64,000 nucleotides of DNA, from positions 62,001 to 126,000 of the forward strand of contig NZ_WLYS01000002.1 of the NCBI RefSeq assembly GCF_011316935.1. Direction: 5' to 3'. Below are positions 1 through 8,759 of the stretch, one piece after another. The stretch's first letter is position 1. Every line of letters begins with the position of its first letter. This DNA is from Sphingobacterium chungjuense (lineage in GTDB: Bacteria; Bacteroidota; Bacteroidia; Sphingobacteriales; Sphingobacteriaceae). Position numbers and translations under genes: made by a program. Below the pieces are notes generated by a model. That model saw only the letters and a list, made by a program, of their open reading frames with translations. It had not been told where the DNA came from and ran no database searches.

Positions 1-677
1 TAGGTCCAAATAGTCAATCTTTTAAAAGACCGTTGTTATAAAGTCCTGATCTCCAAGTAGCCGAATCACTACAGAGTTACGGTGTAGCCAAAGAACATTT
101 AAATTATACCTATAATATCTCTTTAAGTCTGATGACGGCTACTAATGTCAGGAATGTCTGTAAACGCTTGACACTAAGTGGGTGCTTGGTATGAGGGCGA
201 TAAAACAGAGATTAGATTTCTCGTCAAATAAATCGTTAAGAATCAAAAATGAGCAAATGGTACTTAGTAATTTTACAGATTACTGCAAAATCCAAATGTG
301 AAATTTACACGATTTGAGAGAGTGATGTGGTGCGTTTTCAAACACATCCAATATCGACACAAAAGCCTCTAGAACCGAGAAGCTTTTGTGTTTTTATAGA
401 TCTAGTGAGCAAACCGTCCATCGGTAGATTCACATCAGATGTGAAAGGTGTAGATGTTACTCCGATAAAAGGAGAATTTTCGAATTGATCAAATAATTTC
501 TCAAAAGAGTTGTGTAATGTCAGCACTAATGGCATTTTTCCTTAATTATTTTCATAAAGCAAGTATAAATTTCTTAATGATGACAGATATACCCGTTTCA
601 ACAAATTCAAGAACGATCTGTTCAGAAGCCTGTTGTCTAATTGTTAACAATTGAATATATATTTTAATAAAAACATT
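1..677. other. Region without a recognisable gene
   Basis: No open frame here gives a protein I recognise. Short frames on both strands are broken and lack start or family signals. The one clear element is an intrinsic terminator at about 357-395 on the plus strand, so a transcript probably enters from the left of the window and ends there. The stretch 540-677 is A+T-rich and acts as the leader of the small membrane-protein gene that follows. Confidence 0.5.
357..395 (+). terminator. Intrinsic terminator
   Basis: A perfect 10-bp stem (ACACAAAAGC at 357-366 pairing with GCTTTTGTGT at 382-391) encloses a loop that can extend the pairing (CTC/GAG). A run of T follows on the plus strand. Confidence 0.8.
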
Positions 678-908
678 ATGGCTTTTGAAACAGGAAACGA
701 GGGAGAAGTAACGAAACAAATCGAAATTGCAACATCTAAAGTGCCATCAGCGACATTTTTAATTGCCGCAGTAGCCGCGATGGGTGTTTCGCTAACATTA
801 AAGTGTTTATGTAAAGATCAGAACGCCCTATTTGTGGGACAGTGGGCAGCGCCTTTTTTACTTTTGGGCATCTACAATAAAATCGTTAAGACTGAAGGTC
901 ACGATTAG
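678..908 (+). CDS. Small membrane protein, unknown function
   Basis: A 76-residue protein if the ATG at 678 (MAFETGNEGE...) is used. That start is chosen because an A-rich leader (TTTTAATAAAAAC) precedes it, almost the same as the leader before the dehydrogenase gene downstream. After a polar N-terminus there are two hydrophobic stretches (about residues 22-40 and 50-65), consistent with two membrane segments or a hydrophobic hairpin. I recognise no family. The shared leader and same strand suggest co-regulation with the next two genes, but a 190-bp gap separates it from them. Confidence 0.6.
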   Translation: MAFETGNEGEVTKQIEIATSKVPSATFLIAAVAAMGVSLTLKCLCKDQNALFVGQWAAPFLLLGIYNKIVKTEGHD

Positions 909-1098
909 TACAAAGCAGTATTGAGCACGATTTGAGTAATTAAGCGTAAACTTTATACCTTCTGCCACGTATGCAAAACGTTTTACGACCAATAAGTCTG
1001 ATGTTTATACGAGTAAAAGTAAGTGAATCAGTGCACAAATCGCTATCTAGCTTGCTACATATAAAAAATTGGTCATTAACATTTTAATAAAAAAAACT

Positions 1099-2250
1099 AT
1101 GCTAGCAATGAATTATAGAGGCCCTTATCGGGTTCGAACCGAACAGCGACCGATGCCAGAAATACAACATCCGGAAGATGCCATTATTCGTGTTACTCGC
1201 ACATGTATTTGTGGTTCTGATCTGCATCTTTATCATGGAATGGTTCCTGATACGCGAGTTGGCTCCACATTCGGACATGAATTTACGGGTATCGTAGAGG
1301 AAGTCGGCCCTTTAGTACAAAATTTGAAAGTGGGCGATCAAGTACTTGTGCCATTTAATATCGCCTGCGGTCGGTGCAATTTTTGTAAGCAAGGTCTTTA
1401 TGGCAATTGTCATGAGGCTAATACGATGTCTACCGCTGTAGGGTCTATTTTTGGCTATTCCCACACTGCCGGAGGTTTTGATGGTGGCCAAGCGGAATAT
1501 GTACGCGTACCTTACGCGGATGTGGGACCGACCGTTATTCCAGCTGATATGGATCCCGACGATGCCGTGCTATTGACAGATGTCGTGCCGACGGGATATC
1601 AGGCCGCGGAAATGGCTGGCATTAAGAAAGGTGACACCGTAGTGGTGTTTGGAGCTGGACCCATTGGAATTATGGCCGCTCGCTGCGCATGGTTTTTCGG
1701 ACCATCTCGTGTCATCATTATTGACCAGATCGATTACCGGTTAGAGTTTGCTCAAAATTATGCCAAATGCGAAGCCTACAACTTCAAAGACTATGAAGAT
1801 CCCGTATTATTCATCAAGAAAATTACAGATTGGTACGGTGCCGATGTATGTATTGATGCTGTGGGTTGTGAAGCAGATGGAAACCCAGTGCAAACTTTTA
1901 CAGGGCGAAATCTGATGATGCAGGCAGGATCCGCTACCGCACTACAATGGGCAATTAATTCCGTCAAAAAAGGTGGAATTGTATCCATTGTAGGCGTATA
2001 TGGCCCGCCATTTAACATGATTCCTATCGGTAATGTATTGAACAAAGGCATTACAATACGTGCTAATCAAGCATCTGTTAAGCGCCTACTACCAAAATTA
2101 ATCGATCATGTACAATCCGGAAGATTAAATCCTAAAGAATTAATCACGCATCGTGTACCACTGGAAGAAGTTTCAGACGCTTACCGTCTATTCTCTTCTA
2201 AACTCGATAATTGTATCAAAACGGTATTAATCCCTTCGACAAAAGCATAA
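1099..2250 (+). CDS. Zinc-dependent alcohol dehydrogenase (formaldehyde dehydrogenase-like)
   Basis: A medium-chain dehydrogenase/reductase that should oxidise an alcohol or aldehyde adduct with NAD(P). The catalytic-zinc motifs CICGSDLH and GHEFTGIVEEVG are present. The structural-zinc cysteines are present in CGRCNFCKQGLYGNC. The dinucleotide-binding loop reads VVVFGAGPIGIMAA. The protein is 383 residues from the ATG at 1099, and the insertion after the Rossmann domain matches the glutathione-independent formaldehyde dehydrogenase-like branch. The true substrate cannot be read from sequence. The upstream TTG at 1069 lies in the A-rich leader and is not a likely start. The next gene follows after 4 bp, so the two probably share a transcript. 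Confidence 0.9.
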   Translation: MLAMNYRGPYRVRTEQRPMPEIQHPEDAIIRVTRTCICGSDLHLYHGMVPDTRVGSTFGHEFTGIVEEVGPLVQNLKVGDQVLVPFNIACGRCNFCKQGLYGNCHEANTMSTAVGSIFGYSHTAGGFDGGQAEYVRVPYADVGPTVIPADMDPDDAVLLTDVVPTGYQAAEMAGIKKGDTVVVFGAGPIGIMAARCAWFFGPSRVIIIDQIDYRLEFAQNYAKCEAYNFKDYEDPVLFIKKITDWYGADVCIDAVGCEADGNPVQTFTGRNLMMQAGSATALQWAINSVKKGGIVSIVGVYGPPFNMIPIGNVLNKGITIRANQASVKRLLPKLIDHVQSGRLNPKELITHRVPLEEVSDAYRLFSSKLDNCIKTVLIPSTKA

Positions 2251-2254
2251 CATT

Positions 2255-2740
2255 ATGGATATTGTAAATGAAAAATATCAACATATACCCGGATGGGGAA
2301 TGGATGCAGATCCTGAAAATGAACCCACCTATCCGATGAAAAACTACACTGGTGATGACCACAATCGCAATGAGTACGAGCGAGCAGAACAACAAAAAGC
2401 TACTATTGAGTTGTTATCATCTAAAGAAAGGCCAGCTATTTCCCGTGTATTTGGTACAACCGTGCCACCCTCGGGTTGTAGTGGCGCAATTCGCCGCTAT
2501 GCTTTTAAACATAGTGAGGATAAAATGAGACACTGGATTCCATTGATAATTGCAGATAGAGTGCAAGTCTGGGAAGGTTTGCTAGATGATTTGCGGAGCG
2601 GTTATATTCCTAATATCGCGGCCGAAAGAGGTTGGAAAGTGGAATGGAAATATAATCAGAAAGGAATGATTAAGAAAGTGGCAACTATTGCTGCTGTAGG
2701 ACTAGTCATTTGCTTATTTTCCCGAAAAAAAAGTCGATAA
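2255..2740 (+). CDS. Hypothetical protein with C-terminal membrane anchor
   Basis: A 161-residue protein of unknown function. It starts 4 bp after the dehydrogenase stop and is followed at once by a strong terminator, so it is the last gene of that transcript. Residues 1-60 are polar and rich in Asp, Glu and Asn (GWGMDADPENEPTYPMKN). Residues 60-135 look globular. A hydrophobic segment near 141-155 followed by RKKSR looks like a C-terminal tail anchor with a positive inside flank. Pairing with an MDR dehydrogenase suggests a stress-related operon, but that is inference. Confidence 0.75.
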   Translation: MDIVNEKYQHIPGWGMDADPENEPTYPMKNYTGDDHNRNEYERAEQQKATIELLSSKERPAISRVFGTTVPPSGCSGAIRRYAFKHSEDKMRHWIPLIIADRVQVWEGLLDDLRSGYIPNIAAERGWKVEWKYNQKGMIKKVATIAAVGLVICLFSRKKSR

Positions 2741-2758
2741 AACGCAATACAATTTCGC

Positions 2759-2793
2759 GGTAAAGAAGTTCATCAGTACTTCTTTACCTTTTT
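2759..2793 (+). terminator. Intrinsic terminator after the dehydrogenase operon
   Basis: A perfect 11-bp stem (GGTAAAGAAGT at 2759-2769 with ACTTCTTTACC at 2778-2788), an 8-nt loop and a following T run. It lies 18 bp after the stop of the hypothetical gene. Confidence 0.9.
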
Positions 2794-2853
2794 ATAATTA
2801 AGCTCACCTTTAATACATTTCTATCGATCACGATCTCTCACCGCTTAATAAAT

Positions 2854-3483
2854 TCATGGCAAACCAATCAATCGTACTAACGTTTTGTAGATATGGCGAA
2901 GCTCAATAACTATCAGCAGAAATTGCCGCTGCAGAAATATCGTTGAGCACCTGTACACTTTCGATATCTTTAGGATGAATGAGACATTTGTGCCAGATAG
3001 CATTCCGCCAATAACATAAAGCGGACCAGCATTGCCATAAAGCGTACTTAATCCGCGAATGTTCAACACAGCTCCCTGACCGTGGCCGCCAGAATTTCGC
3101 ACCTCCAATCCAGAAGCTTGTCCTTGCAGTGCTTTTGGCGAAGACCGCGCAACCTTTGCCGAGGTATTTTGCCTTTCTACTACAGATACCGCACCTGTTA
3201 AGTCTTTTCTGCGGATCGATTGATATCCAATAGCAACTACTTCATCGATATGGCTATAGTCTACCGGTAGCGTGGTGTGTATCGTAGGGCTTCCAGACAA
3301 AGTAATTTCTTGTGATTGAGAGCCCACTAATGAAAAGACCAGTGTTGCAGTTTCGCTACTCACAGCGAGTCGGCAGGAACCATTTGCTTGTGTGATGATT
3401 TCGGTAGTCGTATTCTTTTCGCGGGCAGATACTTCTTGCATAGGTTGCCCTTTGGCATCTTGCACAACTCCTGTTACCGACAA
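2854..3483 (-). pseudogene. Decayed SusC/RagA-type TonB-dependent receptor fragment
   Basis: The translated frame carries the carboxypeptidase-D-like N-terminal domain of SusC proteins (VTGVVQDAKGQPMQ...), the linker DEVVAIGYQSIRRKDLTGAV, and the start of the plug domain (NIRGLSTLYGNAGPLYVIGG). After about residue 165 the frame shifts. In another frame the expected continuation HPKDIESVQVLNDISAAA is visible near 2920-2980, then it stops. Normal SusC proteins are about 1000 residues, so the whole barrel and the signal peptide are missing. I regard it as a remnant, not a functional gene. Confidence 0.85.
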
Positions 3484-4542
3484 AATATACTACAAATCTG
3501 ATAATTAACGGTTTTATAGCTAAATGATCGACGGTAATTGACTGTTAATGAGGTCAGTATTTACATGCAAATACCGCGGTCGATAACAAGCCTAGCAGGG
3601 CTGCAATTTGTCTGATATATAATGCTGTTTTGGGTCTATAACGAGCAATATATGCAGAGATTACGCTGTGTAGTTTGCCATATCTGATCAAATTATATCC
3701 AAATTGAAACTCATCGCTATTTTCCCTAACTACCTATATACCTCATAGCAAGTAAGATTTGCGATACAGTTTCTGTAGGAGAACGAGGCGTTTTGGCTCC
3801 TATACCATAATCGATCTTAATTTTAATACTGCCCAATAAATAACGGCACACCAATACGAAACGTGCGCGTTTTACAAGCATGGTTGCGCTTAAGGAATAA
3901 ATATAGCAAAATTGGACAACGTATATTTGGAATACGAACTTATCGTGCATGAACCTGTCCATTAAGATCAAACGTTACACGGAAGAATTAATTTTGATAA
4001 ATTTCGTAATCCTAATTTAATGGGAATGGAGGATGAGGATGAAGGCTATAAACTTTAAATGAACTATTCATTTGCGGCGATTGGGAATATTTTTGTTAGA
4101 TAATGCGCACTAATACATTTAGTAATGTCTTAGGGATTGACCTCTATGTCAAAATTTCATAATAGAAAAGTCAAGAAATTCGATATAGTTTTACTGACTA
4201 ACCTTAAGATGTTTAGTCTTTCAAGCACATTAACGTGTAACTATTTGAAAAACTCATAATCAGATACTTGCAACTGCCAAATAGTGTAACGCTGAGATTA
4301 CTGTAACCTATTTGTAACTCCTCTCCTATTTTTTGAAAAGTTTAATTGAATGATTGAGTTGGAGGTTGAGATTATGAGACTTTCGGCCTGTACCTTTTTA
4401 CATGATGCAATTTCAGCATTTACGCTTTACAGAAGCAATATATTAAGATTTTTTCGAACCGCAAAATCTTACTCTGTTACGTATTTGTTACGGTTTTTCT
4501 AATCAAATGAGGTTAATGTATAATAGCTATCACCTTATAAAG
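3484..4542. other. About 1 kb without a supported gene
   Basis: Both strands hold only short, unconvincing frames. A minus-strand frame at 3726-3971 has no recognisable motif and no clear start. Given the decayed susC fragment next to it, this may be degenerated sequence left after loss of the rest of a receptor locus. It also contains whatever terminates the defence cassette whose last gene ends at 4543. Confidence 0.4.
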
Positions 4543-5814
4543 CTAATTGTGGTTGTTTAGAATTTTCTTTTGTTCCATCAATATATTATCAGCGGGCGGA
4601 TGAAAATCAAATCTTTTAAGGACTTTTATAACCAATTCATTAGAAATTTTAAGACTATCCATTTTTAATTGAGTGGCCGGCAAATTGATTGATTCAGATA
4701 TATTATCAGCCTTTGTCGTCTTAGTATCAAGCGTCCACAACCTTTCATAAGAGTCTAGATTCAGTTTTCTATCTTTAGTCTTACAGTACCTTAATTCAAC
4801 TCTAATATTGCCTTCGATATTTTTTTCTATTATTACTCTCTCGAGAAAGGAAATGAATGCAGTTATAGGTTCTAATATTGTGGTAAAGTAAAACAAGTAC
4901 TCACCAGAAGGATATCTTTCTTCCATTCCATTCCTAAACATATCCCCTTCTTCTCCGAACCAGTCCTCTGTGTAAGCACTAAAAAAAGAGAAAGAGCCAT
5001 TAGTAAAAAAACGCCAAAATTCTTTTCTTGCCCACATATCCAGTTCCATTTCAAGGTAATCATCTCCAAATTGTAAAGAATTGTTTTCCAGTAAAAGTCG
5101 TGGGTGAATATAAGGGTAAGTCCAGTTAAAATTTACTTGACACCTTCGAATAATTTCTTTCAACTCTACTAGGTGCAATTCAAGTATTTTAGAAAAAGCA
5201 AACTTAAATTCAATAAAACCCTTCGACTTTATTTTAGTTATTAATTCCGCATTTGGCAGATCCAGTTCCGACCGTGTATTTATAACAGAGCTTTGAGTGA
5301 GTCCTAAATCCCGATACTTTTGAAACATTTTAATGGCTGCATGCTCTATAACAGCTCTCAAATCATGTGCATTAGAAATAGCTGCACTTTGTACCCTCTG
5401 ATTTGTATTTCGATAATAGATGGTGTTGGCGACTAAATCCTTATCCCAGTCCCTGACACATATCATAGGTATTTCCTTAAATGGATGCACTTTTATTACC
5501 ACAAAAGTTTTTCCATTACCATCGGACGGAAAATGCAGATCAAAATCTACAGGAGGATCTGCATATTTCATGAGCTTATCCTTCATCTGATCTTTATTGT
5601 AAGTTGTCAAATTTGCTTCAGACACTCCTGTAGCTTCAAATCCTGTGTTTCGCTCTTTCACTCCCATAACGATCAAACCTCCATCCCTTACGTCAGACAT
5701 TGCAATGATATCTTTTGCCAGCTTTCGGAGATTTAAGGAACAATCTGCCTTGAAGTCAAGGCTTGGGTTCTCGGTTTGACCTTCTATTAATGATTTCAGT
5801 TGTTCGTAAATCAT
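4543..5814 (-). CDS. AlbA_2/Schlafen-type putative DNA/RNA-binding protein
   Basis: A 423-residue protein. Residues about 1-130 match the AlbA_2 (Schlafen AAA_4-like) fold: an early acidic/DFK element (SLDFKAD), then DIIAMSDVRDGGLIVMGV and a later FVVIKVHPFKEIPM strand. The remaining 290 residues are unrecognised, helical in character and rich in aromatic residues. AlbA_2 domains bind nucleic acid and occur in regulators and in defence proteins. It lies 39 bp downstream of the ImmA/IrrE gene on the same strand, so it is probably the last gene of a four-gene cassette. The C-terminal part could be a sensor or effector; nothing in it shows which. Confidence 0.75.
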   Translation of the reverse strand: MIYEQLKSLIEGQTENPSLDFKADCSLNLRKLAKDIIAMSDVRDGGLIVMGVKERNTGFEATGVSEANLTTYNKDQMKDKLMKYADPPVDFDLHFPSDGNGKTFVVIKVHPFKEIPMICVRDWDKDLVANTIYYRNTNQRVQSAAISNAHDLRAVIEHAAIKMFQKYRDLGLTQSSVINTRSELDLPNAELITKIKSKGFIEFKFAFSKILELHLVELKEIIRRCQVNFNWTYPYIHPRLLLENNSLQFGDDYLEMELDMWARKEFWRFFTNGSFSFFSAYTEDWFGEEGDMFRNGMEERYPSGEYLFYFTTILEPITAFISFLERVIIEKNIEGNIRVELRYCKTKDRKLNLDSYERLWTLDTKTTKADNISESINLPATQLKMDSLKISNELVIKVLKRFDFHPPADNILMEQKKILNNHN

Positions 5815-5853
5815 TTTAATTTTTCACTATAGGAATGTTCAGAATATGACACC

Positions 5854-6651
5854 TTAATCTTCCCATATTATACTTAATGCTTTATCTCTATATGGAATAC
5901 AGTGCTCATAAAAAGCCCTCCCTGTATCTCTGTCTTTGACGTAGTTAAACCAATCTAACGCCCAAACCTGCTCAGTTTTATATATGTCTCGTGTATTTGA
6001 TTTTGTGAAGTATTCTCCCATAACCGTATTCACAGGCACATTTTTATCATTAAGTAACCATTTATAAGGAAAATCATCGCTTTCCAATTTCCATTTGACT
6101 ATTCCACTTTCTGCGTATACGATCATAATTGGATGATTACCTATTTGGGCAAAACGGAATGCGCAGGCCGTTCTGCTAACTTTATATTGCGTGCACAAAT
6201 TATCGATTAATTGAAAGCTGAATTTCTTTTTGAAAACATCTTGTTTAAACCTTGATTCTGGCATCAAAATACAGGACGCAAAATAGTCTGCCTCCCTCTC
6301 GATGGAATTAAACTGCTTTCTATTGATTATTGAAGGGTGCGGTTCTAATATTCCTTTTTTTAGCCCTATTCGATGAGCATCTATAAAATAGTGGCCCAAT
6401 TCATGAGCTAGTGTAAACCGGCCTCTCTCAGTATCCTCTCTATTCCCGTTATCTGTATTTAAATGGATGTAAAAACGGTTGTCTGCGTAGACAGTCATTC
6501 CGTCAAATGTTCTCTTATCATACGCATCGTAAAATAGCTCCAGCCCCTCATAGTCTGTAATTCGATTTACAGGGGTGATTTTTTCTTCATACTGCAATGC
6601 AATAAATTCGGCAAGCTCTTTAATATGATGTAAAGGCGTATTATCTATCAT
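5854..6651 (-). CDS. ImmA/IrrE family zinc metallo-endopeptidase
   Basis: A 265-residue protein. The metalloprotease motif HELGH lies at residues 83-87, and the third ligand region EREADYFASCILMP begins near 118, the classic ImmA/IrrE layout. In known members this protease cleaves a repressor or anti-sigma-like partner to switch on a mobile element or a stress response. Its start overlaps the end of the 101-aa gene by 11 bp, which points to translational coupling and makes that small protein a natural candidate substrate or partner. No Xre repressor is adjacent; instead a sigma factor-like gene heads the operon. Confidence 0.88.
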   Translation of the reverse strand: MIDNTPLHHIKELAEFIALQYEEKITPVNRITDYEGLELFYDAYDKRTFDGMTVYADNRFYIHLNTDNGNREDTERGRFTLAHELGHYFIDAHRIGLKKGILEPHPSIINRKQFNSIEREADYFASCILMPESRFKQDVFKKKFSFQLIDNLCTQYKVSRTACAFRFAQIGNHPIMIVYAESGIVKWKLESDDFPYKWLLNDKNVPVNTVMGEYFTKSNTRDIYKTEQVWALDWFNYVKDRDTGRAFYEHCIPYRDKALSIIWED

Positions 6652-6946
6652 CCTTTCTGTGCTTTGCCCTCATTTTATCAATAACATGCTGAGGTAGATT
6701 ATTTCCCTTTCTGGCTACCATTCGTAATTCCTCTATCTCTTCGCTCAAAGAATCTTCATTCGCAGACTTGATTTGCTGTAATTTTCGAAGCCCTCTTTTT
6801 ATGATTTGTTCGGGAGCGTCCCAGTCCGCTGGACTTTCATTATCAACAGGGTTGAATAATTCAAATTCCTCAACTTCCTTCTCAGTCTCTGGAAAAAGTA
6901 ACCCCTTCGACTGAAATAAATCGATTATCTTTTTTTTATTTGACAT
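6641..6946 (-). CDS. 101-aa hypothetical protein between sigma factor and protease
   Basis: A small, highly charged protein with no recognised domain. It is rich in Glu, Asp, Lys and Arg and is predicted to be mostly helical (EEFELFNPVDNE near 27-38, then a long Lys/Glu helix). It overlaps the sigma-like gene upstream by 11 bp and the protease gene downstream by 11 bp, so the three are made together. Position and size would suit an anti-sigma factor or adaptor that the ImmA/IrrE protease cleaves; that is inference from context alone. Confidence 0.7.
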   Translation of the reverse strand: MSNKKKIIDLFQSKGLLFPETEKEVEEFELFNPVDNESPADWDAPEQIIKRGLRKLQQIKSANEDSLSEEIEELRMVARKGNNLPQHVIDKMRAKHRKDDR

Positions 6947-7583
6947 GTTTCAGAGGTGTTAATTGAGTATGTTTTAAAAAGTATTCCACTATCTTTTTTT
7001 CACTTCGTTCTTTAATCTTTCTGATATTCACATGTGTGGTATCGTATATTTTGCACAACATCTTTAAAACAACCGAAGGTGTATTCTTCCCTTCTTCATA
7101 GTATAAATACAATGTGAGAAGTATATGTCTATCTCGCTCTGATAGCATGTTTAACGCCTCATCCAATACCTTAAAATTCACATTGGTAAAAAGATCCTGT
7201 GCTAATTCTTCGCTCTCAATCGCTGGTTCAGAGCTCATCTTTTCCAACGCAGTAGTATCTTTATAATATTCGGCCAAAAGCCGTTTAAATTCGTTTTTAG
7301 CGACTCTGGATAACCAAGCCTTAAATCCCTTGTCATCTACCGCTTTCTCCGGAAAGGAAAAAATCAACGGGTTTTCGTACAGCTTATAAAATGTATTGTT
7401 TACGACAGTATTCAATATCTGTTCATCATAGATGCCACTGTTTTTCAATACAGATGAAACAACCGAATTTAAGAACTTACTGTAGCCATGGTACAAAGTT
7501 GTAAAGGCGGCTACAGCTGAATCTTCATCATACGATTTATCAGAAATGACCAGCAATACATTTTCAATTTCTTCTATTGTCAT
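6936..7583 (-). CDS. RNA polymerase sigma-70-like (ECF-type) protein
   Basis: A 215-residue protein with the outline of an ECF sigma factor. A region-2-like part (VVNNTFYKLYENP ... FKAWLSRVAKNEFKRLLAEYYKD, about residues 60-108) precedes a region-4-like part (LNMLSERDRHILLTLYLYYEEG, about 142-163, then a second helical segment to 205). The ending is longer than usual. It is first in a minus-strand cassette with the 101-aa protein, an ImmA/IrrE protease and an AlbA_2 protein, and is divergent from the CBASS operon. It may direct transcription of its own cassette; the inverted repeat upstream is a possible control site. Confidence 0.72.
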   Translation of the reverse strand: MTIEEIENVLLVISDKSYDEDSAVAAFTTLYHGYSKFLNSVVSSVLKNSGIYDEQILNTVVNNTFYKLYENPLIFSFPEKAVDDKGFKAWLSRVAKNEFKRLLAEYYKDTTALEKMSSEPAIESEELAQDLFTNVNFKVLDEALNMLSERDRHILLTLYLYYEEGKNTPSVVLKMLCKIYDTTHVNIRKIKERSEKKIVEYFLKHTQLTPLKHVK

Positions 7584-7613
7584 CTATGCAAATGTAAATA
7601 CATAATAAAATTC

Positions 7614-7647
7614 CGTGACAAATTACAAAATTAATCCTTATGTCACG
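7614..7647. promoter_or_regulatory. Inverted repeat between divergent defence operons
   Basis: CGTGACA at 7614-7620 and TGTCACG at 7641-7647 form a perfect 7-bp inverted repeat with a 20-bp spacer, in the 160-bp region between the sigma-like gene (minus) and the CBASS operon (plus). It could be an operator or two half-promoter elements. No protein is shown to bind it. Confidence 0.4.
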
Positions 7648-7743
7648 CTTTTCCCTTTATACTTACGAACGCACATTTCGTTTCGGGGTAAACCCTTTAC
7701 ACCAATAAGTTAAAGGGATATGTTCAATATAATTTATTTTAAA

Positions 7744-7917
7744 ATGGCAACAAATCCACCAAAAGACAATGCAAGAAAAGGATCTGTTATGGAACGCTCT
7801 CAGACCTATAATCCGAAAACGGATTCATGGGTAAAACGTGACACCAATACTGGTAGATTCATGGATATGAAAACCTCTGACAGCAAACCTTTCAAAGGGG
7901 TACGTAAAGAAAAATAA
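7744..7917 (+). CDS. 57-aa basic protein at the head of the CBASS operon
   Basis: A small basic protein starting at the ATG at 7744 (MATNPPKDNARKGSVM...). The repeated polar motif pattern (RSQTYNPKTDSWVKRDTNTG, then GRFMD and KPFKGVRKEK) looks like a conserved, structured mini-protein, and I have an impression of similar short proteins in other bacteria without a known function. It lies 75 bp before the NUDIX gene on the same strand, so it may be part of the CBASS transcript. Its biochemical role is unknown. Confidence 0.65.
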   Translation: MATNPPKDNARKGSVMERSQTYNPKTDSWVKRDTNTGRFMDMKTSDSKPFKGVRKEK

Positions 7918-7992
7918 TCTTTATTTGCTCGGTCACTAAAAACGAAATGGGGGTTAAGCGCCCCTTTATTTAAAAACTAAATTCCAAAGCCT

Positions 7993-8757
7993 ATGGCAGA
8001 TATTTTTACATCATTATTGGTATTAACGAAGCCAATACTTAAAAAAGGAGCAACGATTGCGTGGGAAAACCGTAATCATTTAAAAGTATTTTTCAAGACG
8101 AAGTATGGAAAATATAAAAATAAGGACATCCGCTTTTCAATGAGTGGTCTGTATAAAATTCAGATACCTGACACCAACAAATACCTATTGGTGTTAAATC
8201 GAAGGATCGAGAATCAACTTCAGCCGATAGGCGGTGCCTATAAACGGTACGGTGACGATAGCCTGTTTAATAAATGGGGATATAAGCCTGATAATTCTAG
8301 AAATGGTCTAAATGTAGATGAAAAAAGCTTTTCAGATTTACGTTTTACTGTTAAGGGGAAAAATGCAGTCGATGTGTTAAACTGGTTTGAAGCAGGTGGG
8401 GAAAGGGAGACAGAGCCTCGAAGGGAGTTCAGAGAGGAACTATTGGACACGGGTATTCTCGACCCTCAAATTTTCCAACATTTCAACCACAAACATATTA
8501 GGAGATATTCGAAGAACTTATCCTGGAGCGATTACTTCAGTTGCTATGAGATTTTGACGTTCGATGTTTTTGAATTATTGCCTAACGAGGAGCAGAAGAA
8601 AGCACTTATTGACCTTACCAAACAGGAGAATGATCTATCACAGGGCTATGCAATTGTAAGTTGTGATGATATAGAACAACTAAGGTTAATGAGCAGAGAT
8701 AAGCAACTTGCTCGTATAGGGCAACACACCAAATTATTAATTAATAAAGATTTTTAG
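7993..8757 (+). CDS. SMODS-associated NUDIX-domain protein (probable CBASS component)
   Basis: A 254-residue protein with a NUDIX box variant: GG at 135-136, then REFREELLDTGI at 144-155, matching the RExxEE...G core. Its strand order, size and position 2 bp before a CD-NTase gene fit the SMODS-associated NUDIX (Sa_NUDIX) family of CBASS neighbourhoods. Related CBASS effectors carry two N-terminal membrane helices ahead of the NUDIX domain. Here the N-terminus (IFTSLLVLTKPILKK) is only weakly hydrophobic, so membrane insertion is doubtful. It could be the effector triggered by the cyclic nucleotide, or an enzyme that hydrolyses the signal. Confidence 0.8.
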   Translation: MADIFTSLLVLTKPILKKGATIAWENRNHLKVFFKTKYGKYKNKDIRFSMSGLYKIQIPDTNKYLLVLNRRIENQLQPIGGAYKRYGDDSLFNKWGYKPDNSRNGLNVDEKSFSDLRFTVKGKNAVDVLNWFEAGGERETEPRREFREELLDTGILDPQIFQHFNHKHIRRYSKNLSWSDYFSCYEILTFDVFELLPNEEQKKALIDLTKQENDLSQGYAIVSCDDIEQLRLMSRDKQLARIGQHTKLLINKDF

Positions 8758-8759
8758 CG

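Noticed and set aside
338..535. Minus-strand 65-codon frame
   Set aside because: It contains the terminator at 357-395 and has no motif, so it is unlikely to be a gene.
3726..3971. Minus-strand 81-codon frame in the gene-free stretch
   Set aside because: It has no recognisable domain and no clear start signal, and lies beside decayed sequence.
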